Positions 1-5,541 of a stretch of DNA of 7,865 bases are shown one piece after another (position 1 is the first letter of the stretch; each line of letters starts with the position of its first letter). The DNA is from Hyphomicrobiales bacterium (GTDB lineage: Bacteria; Pseudomonadota; Alphaproteobacteria; Rhizobiales; Beijerinckiaceae), in the NCBI GenBank assembly GCA_028290085.1, contig JAQGKN010000061.1, positions 1 through 7,865 of the forward strand. The letters run 5' to 3'. The position numbers and the translations under genes were made by a program. Below the pieces are notes generated by a model. The model was not told the DNA's origin. It was given only the letters and a program-made list of their open reading frames with translations, and searched no databases.

Positions 1-1
1 C

Positions 2-529
2 CGCAACGCCTTCGATCTCGACCGCATTCTTGAGATCGAGCCGGCCTTCCTCGATACGGGCGCGGACGAGCATGCCGACCACGATTGCGGCCCGGATTGC
101 GGGCACGAAGATCACAAGCATGGCCACGACCATCACGGGCATGACCATCACGGGCATGACCACCATGCGCATGATCATCACGGCCACGATCACCATGCCC
201 ACGATCATGGAGGCCTGAAGGCCATCCATGACGAGGAGATGCAGTCGGTCGCGGTGCGCATCGAGGGCGATGTGAACCCCGAGTTGTTCATGCCCTGGAT
301 CAACAAAATCGTTCAGGACATGGGCCCGAGCATCCTGCGCTCGAAGGGCATCATGTCTTTCCCGAACGAGCCCAAGCGCTTCGTGTTTCAGGGCGTGCAC
401 ATGATCCTCGACGGCGATCTGCAGCGCGAGTGGAAGCCGGGCGAGAAGCGCGACTCCAAGATCGTGTTCATCGGCCGTCATTTGAAGGAAGACGAACTGC
501 GGCGCGGCTTCCTCGCCTGCGCGGTCTAA
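2..529 (+). CDS. CobW/COG0523-family metallochaperone GTPase, C-terminal part (5' truncated by window edge)
   Basis: The last 175 residues of a COG0523 (CobW/YjiA/ZigA-type) G3E GTPase are visible; the Walker A, switch and base-recognition motifs lie left of the window. The fragment opens with the end of the GTPase domain (FDLDRILEIEP), runs into a linker with about 22 His and two Cys (CGPDC) in some 50 residues, then into a CobW_C domain carrying SVAVRIEGDVNPELF, RSKGIMSFPNEPKRFVFQGV and a final IVFIGRHL. Family members hydrolyse GTP to deliver or sort metals in the cytosol; the zinc-responsive branch often has His-rich loops like this one, so zinc (or cobalt/nickel) is the likely metal, which is inference. 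The next gene starts 6 bases after the stop, and a WD40 gene follows. Any promoter or Zur site would lie outside the window. The family is near certain; the metal is not. Confidence 0.93.
   Translation, partial: RNAFDLDRILEIEPAFLDTGADEHADHDCGPDCGHEDHKHGHDHHGHDHHGHDHHAHDHHGHDHHAHDHGGLKAIHDEEMQSVAVRIEGDVNPELFMPWINKIVQDMGPSILRSKGIMSFPNEPKRFVFQGVHMILDGDLQREWKPGEKRDSKIVFIGRHLKEDELRRGFLACAV
128..202 (+). repeat. Five imperfect 15-bp tandem repeats encoding the DHH(G/A)H metal-binding loop
   Basis: Five back-to-back 15-base units (128-142, 143-157, 158-172, 173-187, 188-202) each encode Asp-His-His-Gly/Ala-His. The first two units are identical at the DNA level; the later ones differ mostly at third positions and by Gly/Ala exchange. 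The repeat is in frame with the CobW-family gene, so gain or loss of a unit would alter the number of histidines without a frameshift. Degenerate extensions (DHKHGH before, DHGG after) flank the array. Confidence 0.9.
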
Positions 530-535
530 GTCGCC

Positions 536-952
536 GTGGCTCATCCGGCGCTCGTGGGAGCCGTGCTGCGCGTCGATCTGCGCGGCTTCTCCGGCGATGC
601 GCCGGTGGCACTCGGCACACCTGTGCGCGACGCCGAGGCGGGTGATGGAACGCGCAGCCTGTTCTACGATCTCGGCGACGATATTGCGGGGCAGCCAATG
701 CAGGATGCCTGCCTGCAACTGGCGCGCGTCCTCGACCGGATGTTCCTGATGCCGGAAGAGCCGCCCTTCGCGGATGCTTTTGCAAAGCGGATGCGGCTGG
801 ATCTGGGGATTGGCGTCGGCACTGACCCGGCGACCTGGTCGCATGATCTGCCGCATGGATTTTTGAGTGCGCTCGCGGATGCAGAAACCGAACTCGGCCT
901 GACTTATTATCCCTTCGCTGACGAACTCGACGCCATCGTCGAAGAGATCTGA
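536..952 (+). CDS. Small acidic protein of unknown function, possibly DUF4279-like
   Basis: A 138-residue protein I do not firmly recognise. It begins at a GTG 6 bases after the CobW-family stop codon; there is no strong Shine-Dalgarno, so translational coupling is likely, and the next in-frame ATG is deep inside the protein. No signal peptide or membrane segment is seen and the composition is acidic. The layout is an N-terminal strand (LRVDLRGFSGD), a helix (QDACLQLARVLDRMF), then LDLGIGVGTD, a helix (GFLSALADAETELGL) and TYYPF near the end. The C-terminal pattern of a Gly-rich strand, a helix with a Glu-Leu-Gly-Leu turn and a final YxP resembles DUF4279 proteins, but this is recall by eye and weak. 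Position between a metal chaperone and a WD40 protein suggests a linked role, which is inference only. It is probably real, since frame and composition match the neighbours and both gaps are short. Confidence 0.75.
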   Translation: MAHPALVGAVLRVDLRGFSGDAPVALGTPVRDAEAGDGTRSLFYDLGDDIAGQPMQDACLQLARVLDRMFLMPEEPPFADAFAKRMRLDLGIGVGTDPATWSHDLPHGFLSALADAETELGLTYYPFADELDAIVEEI

Positions 953-983
953 CGCGTGATTTTCTGCAAGAGACCGAAGCGAT

Positions 984-2000
984 ATGTCCCAGACCTCGAT
1001 GAGCCAACATGTGACCCCGCTGGATGCGGGCAGCCAGATCGTGGCGGGCGGCTTCTTCGGCTCGACCCCGGTCTTTGCACTCGCTGATGGCCGAATTGCC
1101 TTTTGCGATGGCGAAACGCGGTTCGTGACCGCGCATGAGAACGGGGCGATCCTGATGGCGCGCTGCGACGGGCAGCGCTTCGTCACTGGCGGCGACGACG
1201 GACGCATCGTCGCGACGCGCGCCGATGGTTCGACCGAGCTGATCGCCGACGAGAAGGGCCGCTGGATCGATGCGCTGGCCGTGCGAGCCGATGGCGCCAT
1301 CGCCTGGGCTGCGGGCAAGCAGGTGCGTGCGCGCGACGCGAAGGGCGAGGTGAAGACCTACGCCGCGCCCTCCACCGTGCGCGGCGTGAGCTTCATGCCC
1401 AAGGGGTACCGACTCGCACTTGCCCATTACAACGGCGTGTCGTTGTGGTTCCCGAACATGGTGGCGGCGCCCGAGGCCTTCACCTGGGCGGGCTCGCATC
1501 TCGATGTCACCGTGTCGCCCGACGCACGCTTTCTTGTCAGTGCCATGCAGGAAAATTCGCTGCACGGCTGGCGCGTGTCCGATCACAAGGACATGCGCAT
1601 GACGGGCTACCCGTCGAAGACGCGCAGCTTCTCCTGGTCGGCGGATGGCTATTGGCTGGCGACCTCGGGCGCTGAGGCCTGCATCGTCTGGCCGTTCCAG
1701 ACAAAAGACGGGCCGATGGGCAAGGGGCCTCGCGAATGCGGCGTGCGCCCGTCGCGTGTGACCCAGGTGGCCTTCCATCCGCGCAGCCTCGTCGTCGCCA
1801 TCGGTTATCACGATGGCTGGGTGATGATCTGCCGCCTGACGGATGCCGCCGAAATTCTCGTGCGTTCCATGCCGGTGGCAGAAGAGGGCGTGGGCAAGGA
1901 TCTTGCGATCACCTGTCTCGCATGGAGCGCGGATGGCGGACGTCTGGTCTATGGTGCCGAAGATGGCAGTGCCGGCGTGCTGGATCTTCCCGCCTCCTAA
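984..2000 (+). CDS. WD40-repeat beta-propeller protein
   Basis: A 338-residue protein made almost wholly of degenerate WD40 repeats, with no signal peptide, so probably cytosolic. Blade-like units recur about every 40 residues: FVTGGDDGRIV (67-77), VSFMPKGYRLALAHYNGVSL (135-154), VTVSPDARFLVSAM..LHGW (175-196), FSWSADGYWLATSG..IVW (216-236), VAFHPRSLVVAIGYHDGWVM (262-281) and LAWSADGGRLVYGAEDGSAG (312-331). With weaker units near 28-40 and 96-108 this fits a seven-blade propeller. The classic WD dipeptide is mostly replaced by GW, VW or DL. Such propellers are scaffolds without catalytic activity; the partner is unknown. Placement after a COG0523 chaperone suggests a role in metal homeostasis, which is inference. 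The start at ATG 984 is provisional; ATG 999 is in frame five codons later, and neither has a strong ribosome site. Confidence 0.9.
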   Translation: MSQTSMSQHVTPLDAGSQIVAGGFFGSTPVFALADGRIAFCDGETRFVTAHENGAILMARCDGQRFVTGGDDGRIVATRADGSTELIADEKGRWIDALAVRADGAIAWAAGKQVRARDAKGEVKTYAAPSTVRGVSFMPKGYRLALAHYNGVSLWFPNMVAAPEAFTWAGSHLDVTVSPDARFLVSAMQENSLHGWRVSDHKDMRMTGYPSKTRSFSWSADGYWLATSGAEACIVWPFQTKDGPMGKGPRECGVRPSRVTQVAFHPRSLVVAIGYHDGWVMICRLTDAAEILVRSMPVAEEGVGKDLAITCLAWSADGGRLVYGAEDGSAGVLDLPAS

Positions 2001-2027
2001 GGTGTTGCCTTCGCAGGGGGCCATCCG

Positions 2028-2546
2028 ATGATCTTGCGGCGTATCGTCTTTGTGCTCGCCATGATGTTTGGTGCGGTGACATCGCAATTGCCTGAATATG
2101 CGCAGCAATACAGGCAGCGCCTTGGCGGAGCCGTCGATGAATTGCAGCGTATGCTCGCTGATTTCGATCGCGATGCGGGCGCATCCAATATGGATCGCGA
2201 ACAGGGCATCGCGCGGCTTCGCGCCGACCCTGATCCGTTTGTCCAGCAGCGCGGCGTGCGCGTGAGCGAGGCAGAGGTGCGCGCTACGCGCCTCGAGGCG
2301 CAGTTGCAGGACTTCAGTCGAGCCGGCTCATTTGGGCGGCTGACCTCGCTCGCACATAACTTCGATTTCGGGGTCGCGCAGCGGGCTTACGAGACTTTCG
2401 AGCCCGCGGTGCCGCTGACGGTCGAGGGCGGCGTGACCGCGGCTGTCGGCTTCCTCGCGGCACTGTTGTCCCTGCGTTTCGTCACCGGACTTCCCGCCCG
2501 CGTGCGGCGGCGGCGTGCGCGAGGGCGCATTTCCCACCCGGCGTGA
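2028..2546 (+). CDS. DUF2937 family membrane protein
   Basis: A 172-residue protein with the features of DUF2937: a hydrophobic N-terminal segment (about 5-18) running into SQLPEYAQQYRQRLGGAVDE, a soluble helical middle with a Phe-Asp-Arg-Asp motif after the first helix, and a second hydrophobic segment (about 132-154) followed by a very basic tail (VRRRRARGR). The two membrane anchors with an intervening charged loop suggest an inner-membrane protein, and by the positive-inside rule the basic C-terminus should be cytoplasmic. No function is established for the family as far as I know. A purine-rich AGGGGG lies 7 bases before the ATG and fits a ribosome site. It lies 27 bases after the WD40 gene and 39 before thiD, so co-transcription is likely, though the neighbours do not reveal its role. 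Confidence 0.82.
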   Translation: MILRRIVFVLAMMFGAVTSQLPEYAQQYRQRLGGAVDELQRMLADFDRDAGASNMDREQGIARLRADPDPFVQQRGVRVSEAEVRATRLEAQLQDFSRAGSFGRLTSLAHNFDFGVAQRAYETFEPAVPLTVEGGVTAAVGFLAALLSLRFVTGLPARVRRRRARGRISHPA

Positions 2547-2585
2547 TAGGCTGCACCGACTGCCTTTCGCCACGACGAGACTGCC

Positions 2586-3386
2586 ATGATCCCCAATGTT
2601 CTCTCGATTGCCGGTTCCGACCCCTCAGGGGGCGCCGGCATTCAGGCCGATCTGAAAACGTTCTCCGCGCTCGGCTGCTACGGGATGGCGGCGATCACGG
2701 CTCTGACCGCGCAAAACACGCAGGGCGTCACGGGGGTGCATGTGCCGCCTGCCAGCTTTGTCGCCGATCAGATCGAGGCGATTTTTGCCGATATCACGGT
2801 GGCTGCGGTGAAAATTGGCATGCTCGCAAATGCGGAGATCGTCGAGGCTGTGGCTGAATCCCTGTCGCGACACAAGCCGCCATTCATTGTGCTCGACCCG
2901 GTTCTGGTCGCCACCAGCGGAGATTCGCTTGGCGCGCCCGGGGTCGTCGACGCAATGCGGGAGCATCTGTTCCCGCTGGCCACTCTGATCACGCCGAACC
3001 TGCCGGAGGCCGCTCGTCTGGCGGATATGCCTGAGGCAACCGATCTCTCCGGCCTCGAAGGGCTGGCGTCGCGCCTGCATGAAGTCGGGGCTCGTGCTGT
3101 GCTGGTCAAGGGCGGCCATCTCACCGGTGACACGGCCGATGATGTGCTGTTCGATGGCGTGGCCCTATCGCATTTTTCTGCGCCTCGCATAGCGACCCGC
3201 AATACGCATGGGACAGGCTGCACGTTGTCGTCAGCCATCGCTGCGCATCTGGCGCGTGGGATGAGCCTCACCGATGCCATTCGGGCGTCCAAGGCCTATC
3301 TCAACGCCGCGCTGGAAGCGAGCGACACGCTCAATGTCGGCCGCGGACAGGGGCCAGTGCATCATTTCCGTTGGTTGTGGAGCTGA
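2586..3386 (+). CDS. thiD: Hydroxymethylpyrimidine/phosphomethylpyrimidine kinase
   Basis: ThiD phosphorylates 4-amino-5-hydroxymethyl-2-methylpyrimidine, then its monophosphate, to give the pyrimidine diphosphate used by ThiE in thiamine synthesis; it is a cytosolic ribokinase-fold enzyme. The 266 residues match the usual length. Visible hallmarks are SIAGSDPSGGAGIQADLKTF at 7-26 (substrate-binding N-terminus), AVKIGML (74-80), DPVLVATSGD (104-113), TPNLPEA (136-142), VLVKGGH (172-178) and the anion-hole/catalytic signature HGTGCTLSSAIAA (208-220) with Cys212. All expected motifs are intact. No other thiamine gene is in the window and no TPP riboswitch precedes it: only 39 bases separate it from the DUF2937 gene, so it probably depends on upstream transcription. 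The ribosome site before ATG 2586 is weak (GACGAGA). Confidence 0.97.
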   Translation: MIPNVLSIAGSDPSGGAGIQADLKTFSALGCYGMAAITALTAQNTQGVTGVHVPPASFVADQIEAIFADITVAAVKIGMLANAEIVEAVAESLSRHKPPFIVLDPVLVATSGDSLGAPGVVDAMREHLFPLATLITPNLPEAARLADMPEATDLSGLEGLASRLHEVGARAVLVKGGHLTGDTADDVLFDGVALSHFSAPRIATRNTHGTGCTLSSAIAAHLARGMSLTDAIRASKAYLNAALEASDTLNVGRGQGPVHHFRWLWS

Positions 3387-3449
3387 GCGTCGTTTCGCAA
3401 CCCTCGACAGGTGCAAGGCCGCGCCCTAGATGACCGAGGACGTCGCTTC

Positions 3450-3453
3450 AGGA
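3450..3453 (+). promoter_or_regulatory. Shine-Dalgarno site that favours the downstream hemH start
   Basis: AGGA sits 6 bases before the ATG at 3460. The in-frame ATG at 3430 has only an AAGG about 11 bases upstream, so the inner start is better supported. Confidence 0.6.
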
Positions 3454-3459
3454 AAAATC

Positions 3460-4524
3460 ATGCTTCAGACCATTGCGGCCCCCAAGGATTCGGTACTTCC
3501 GGTGGATCATCCGCCTGTGAGCTTCGGGCGGATCGGGGTGCTGATCGTCAATCTCGGCACGCCGGATGCGACCGACTACTGGTCGATGAGGCGCTATCTC
3601 AAGGAGTTTCTCTCCGACCGCCGCGTCATCGAAGTTCCGCGCGCCATCTGGTGGCCGGTGCTCAACCTCATCATCCTGAGCGTGCGGCCGGGCCGCAAGG
3701 GCCGCGACTACGACACGATCTGGAACAAGGAACGCAACGAGGGGCCATTGAAGACGATCACCCGCGCGCAGGCTGAGAAGCTGGCCGAGTTCGTCGCGGG
3801 CGGCAGTCTCGGCGATCCCTCGCGCATCACCGTCGATTGGGCGATGCGCTACGGCAATCCCTCCATGGCCTCGCGCATCGAGGCTCTGCAGAAGCAGGGC
3901 TGCGAACGCATTCTCCTGGTGCCGCTCTACCCCCAATATGCGGCTGCGACGACGGCGACCGTCTGCGACAAGGCGTTCGACGCGTTGAAGAAAATGCGTT
4001 GGCAGCCGATCCTGCGCGTCGCGCCGCCCTGGCATGACGATGCGACCTATATCGACGCGCTCGCGCAATCCATCGAGCAAGGACTGGCCAAGCTCGATTT
4101 CGAGCCTGAAGTGATCCTCGCCTCCTATCACGGCGTGCCACGCGAATATCTCGACAAGGGCGACCCCTATCATTGCCATTGCATGAAGACGACGCGGTTG
4201 TTGCGCGACCGGCTCGGCATGTCCGCCGACAAGCTCATCACCACCTTCCAGTCGCGCTTCGGTCCAGCGGAATGGTTACGGCCTTATACGGATGAGACGA
4301 TCAAAGGTTTTCCGGGCAAAGGCGTGAAGCGCATCGCCGTGGTGACGCCGGGTTTCGTGGCGGATTGTCTCGAAACCATCGAGGAAATCGGCATTGAGAA
4401 CCACGATTATTTTCTGGAACATGGCGGCGAGAAATTCGCCCGCATCGATTGTTTGAACGACAGTCCCGGCGGCATGCGCGTGCTGGAAGCGTTGGTCGCA
4501 CGGGAATTGTCCGGCTGGGTCTGA
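3460..4524 (+). CDS. hemH: Ferrochelatase (protoheme ferro-lyase)
   Basis: HemH inserts ferrous iron into protoporphyrin IX to make protoheme, the last step of the classical heme pathway, at the inner membrane/cytosol. From ATG 3460 the protein has 354 residues; an in-frame ATG at 3430 would add ten. Landmarks (numbered from 3460): VLIVNLGTPDATDYWSMRRY near 27-46 with YLKEFLSDRRVIEVPR after it, VPLYPQY (154-160), the ferrochelatase signature ILASYHGVPREYLDKGDPY with catalytic His224, TTFQSRFGPAEWLRPYTDET (261-280), and TPGFVADCLETIEEI with the conserved acidic Glu305. These match the E. coli enzyme region by region. Six cysteines are present, two close together as CHC just after the signature, but no C-terminal Cys cluster like that of the human [2Fe-2S] enzyme. 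cutA follows 13 bases after the stop. Identity is secure; the start is less so. Confidence 0.97.
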   Translation: MLQTIAAPKDSVLPVDHPPVSFGRIGVLIVNLGTPDATDYWSMRRYLKEFLSDRRVIEVPRAIWWPVLNLIILSVRPGRKGRDYDTIWNKERNEGPLKTITRAQAEKLAEFVAGGSLGDPSRITVDWAMRYGNPSMASRIEALQKQGCERILLVPLYPQYAAATTATVCDKAFDALKKMRWQPILRVAPPWHDDATYIDALAQSIEQGLAKLDFEPEVILASYHGVPREYLDKGDPYHCHCMKTTRLLRDRLGMSADKLITTFQSRFGPAEWLRPYTDETIKGFPGKGVKRIAVVTPGFVADCLETIEEIGIENHDYFLEHGGEKFARIDCLNDSPGGMRVLEALVARELSGWV

Positions 4525-4537
4525 GCGGGGACGACGC

Positions 4538-4882
4538 ATGAGCGGCTTCTGCGTGGTGACGACGACGACGCGCGGCGACAATGCTCGCGAGATCATCGAG
4601 GCGGTGCTGTCGCGCCAACTTGCAGCCTGCGTCCAGGTGATGCCGATCCGCAGCCATTACGTCTGGCAGGGCGTCTTGCGCGAGGAACCCGAGGACATGC
4701 TGATCCTCAAGGCGAAGGTGGCCGATTACGCGGATCTGGAAGCTGCGATCCGCGCCGTGCATGCCTATGACGTCCCCGAAATCCTGCGTCTCGACGTGGC
4801 GGCGGGGAGTAAGGCATATCTCGACTGGATCCTGGAGACGACCCGCGGGGGCGTGCAAGAATCCGCTGCACCACCCTCTTGA
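4538..4882 (+). CDS. cutA: CutA1 divalent-cation tolerance protein
   Basis: A 114-residue CutA1 protein, the usual size. Family marks are the N-terminal strand FCVVTTTT, REIIEAVLSRQLAACVQVMP (17-36, with Cys31), SHYVWQG (39-45), the acidic ILKAKVADYADLE segment and HAYDVPEIL (75-83). CutA1 proteins form very stable trimers with a PII-like ferredoxin fold, bind copper and other divalent cations, and were linked to copper tolerance in E. coli; the exact role is still debated. A GGGGA ribosome site lies 6 bases before the ATG, 13 bases after the hemH stop, so the two are probably co-transcribed. The stop codon overlaps the -35 element of a candidate heat-shock promoter for the next gene. Confidence 0.96.
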   Translation: MSGFCVVTTTTRGDNAREIIEAVLSRQLAACVQVMPIRSHYVWQGVLREEPEDMLILKAKVADYADLEAAIRAVHAYDVPEILRLDVAAGSKAYLDWILETTRGGVQESAAPPS

Positions 4883-4906
4883 ACAGCTCAAAAGCGGTTC
4901 CTACCT
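4878..4906 (+). promoter_or_regulatory. Candidate RpoH (sigma-32) heat-shock promoter for the small heat-shock gene
   Basis: CTTGAAC at 4878-4884 matches the -35 of alphaproteobacterial RpoH promoters (CTTG). After the CTTG, 18 bases separate it from CCTACCT at 4900-4906, which matches the -10 consensus CYTATNT at six of seven positions. The predicted start, about 4912-4914, falls exactly at the base of the first leader hairpin. The -35 overlaps the cutA stop codon. The consensus is quoted from general knowledge; no start site has been mapped. Confidence 0.55.
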
Positions 4907-4913
4907 CAGTGAC

Positions 4914-5004
4914 TGCACGGGCCTAGACAGGACGTGCATACCGTCGGCGCCCCGCCCTAAAGGGGCCGGGTTGGCCACATGTCGCTTCTTCAGGAGGATA
5001 TGTC
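4914..5004 (+). ncRNA. ROSE-type RNA thermometer in the hsp20 5' leader
   Basis: The leader folds by hand into three hairpins. Hairpin 1 pairs 4914-4919 with 4933-4938 (6 perfect pairs). Hairpin 2 pairs 4951-4957 with 4962-4970 (7 pairs, a two-base bulge, UAAA loop). Hairpin 3 masks the ribosome site: 4977-4983 pairs with 4997-5003 and 4985-4988 with 4993-4996, 11 pairs in total including two G-U, closing a UUCA loop. G4984 is left bulged inside the motif UCGCU (4982-4986), which matches the ROSE consensus U(U/C)GCU facing the Shine-Dalgarno; the AGGAGG at 4992-4997 is buried. In known ROSE elements this G makes the helix unstable so that heat exposes the site. The downstream gene is exactly the type ROSE controls. 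The fold is by eye, not calculated. Confidence 0.87.
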
Positions 5005-5469
5005 ATGCGTCACTTCGATCTTTCGCCGCTCTACCGCTCCACGGTTGGTTTCGACCGTATGTTCTCGCTGCTCGACCAGGCTGCGGGCGTAGACGTTGCT
5101 AATTCTTATCCGCCCTATAACATCGAGCGTACGGGCGAGAATGCCTATCGCATTTCCGTCGCGGTTGCCGGCTTTGCCGAGAGCGACCTGACCATCGAGA
5201 CGCGCGAGAACACGCTGCTGATCCGTGGCGGCAAGGAGCCTAAGACACAGGGCGAGAACAGCCGTCCCAATGAGGTGCTCTACCAGGGCATCGCAGCGCG
5301 CGCTTTTGAGCGCCGCTTCCAGCTGGCGGACCATGTGTCCGTCACCGGTGCCTCGCTGGAAAATGGCCTGCTTCACGTCGATCTCGTGCGTGAGATCCCC
5401 GAAGCCGCCAAGCCGCGCCGCATCCCCATCGGCCGGACGCAGCTCGTGGAAGCGCCGCGCGCGGCGTAA
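5005..5469 (+). CDS. ibpA: Class A small heat-shock protein, Hsp20/IbpA type
   Basis: An ATP-independent holdase chaperone of 154 residues that binds unfolding proteins in the cytosol for later refolding by DnaK/ClpB. The N-terminus MRHFDLSPLYRSTVGFDRMF closely parallels E. coli IbpA. The alpha-crystallin domain runs from about YPPYNIER (35-42) through VAVAGFAESDLTIE (52-65) and YQGIAARAFERRFQLADHV (93-111) to the hallmark ASLENGLLHVDL (116-127). PEAAKPRRIPIG follows and supplies the C-terminal I-x-I motif that docks subunits into oligomers. AGGAGG lies 7 bases before the ATG but is sequestered in the leader hairpin, so expression should be controlled at both transcription (RpoH-like promoter) and translation (ROSE). 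A 122-base gap from cutA and a strong terminator downstream make it a single-gene unit. Confidence 0.97.
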   Translation: MRHFDLSPLYRSTVGFDRMFSLLDQAAGVDVANSYPPYNIERTGENAYRISVAVAGFAESDLTIETRENTLLIRGGKEPKTQGENSRPNEVLYQGIAARAFERRFQLADHVSVTGASLENGLLHVDLVREIPEAAKPRRIPIGRTQLVEAPRAA

Positions 5470-5495
5470 TGTTTGGGGCCTTGACCTGAACTAAG

Positions 5496-5525
5496 AAGGG
5501 CGCCTCGCGGCGCCCTTTTCGTTTT
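5496..5525 (+). terminator. Rho-independent terminator after the small heat-shock gene
   Basis: A perfect 9-bp stem (5496-5504 with 5509-5517) closes a TCGC loop and is followed by TTTTCGTTTT. It begins 26 bases after the hsp20 stop. The minus-strand gene ends 17 bases beyond at 5542, and on that strand the stem is followed by TTCTT, so the structure may also serve that gene, less efficiently. Confidence 0.93.
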
Positions 5526-5541
5526 GCATCCAGTGTGCCTC

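Noticed and set aside
128..202. The tandem repeats as a CRISPR or regulatory iteron array
   Set aside because: The units are contiguous with no spacers, in frame, and encode the His-rich loop; a coding explanation is sufficient.
468..2108. 546-codon open frame on the minus strand opposite the WD40 gene
   Set aside because: The plus-strand frame shows clear WD40 repeats throughout. The minus translation is His/Arg-rich with no domain and spans two plus-strand genes, as expected for a shadow frame in GC-rich DNA.
2547..2585. A TPP riboswitch upstream of thiD
   Set aside because: The gap to the preceding gene is only 39 bases and I see no THI-box core in it.
3448..4179. 243-codon minus-strand frame within hemH
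   Set aside because: It lies wholly antisense to a fully conserved ferrochelatase and shows no domain.
3460..4524. A [2Fe-2S] cluster in the ferrochelatase
   Set aside because: Only one Cys lies in the C-terminal region and no clustered set is seen there; the CHC pair alone does not support a cluster. Not excluded for other Cys arrangements.
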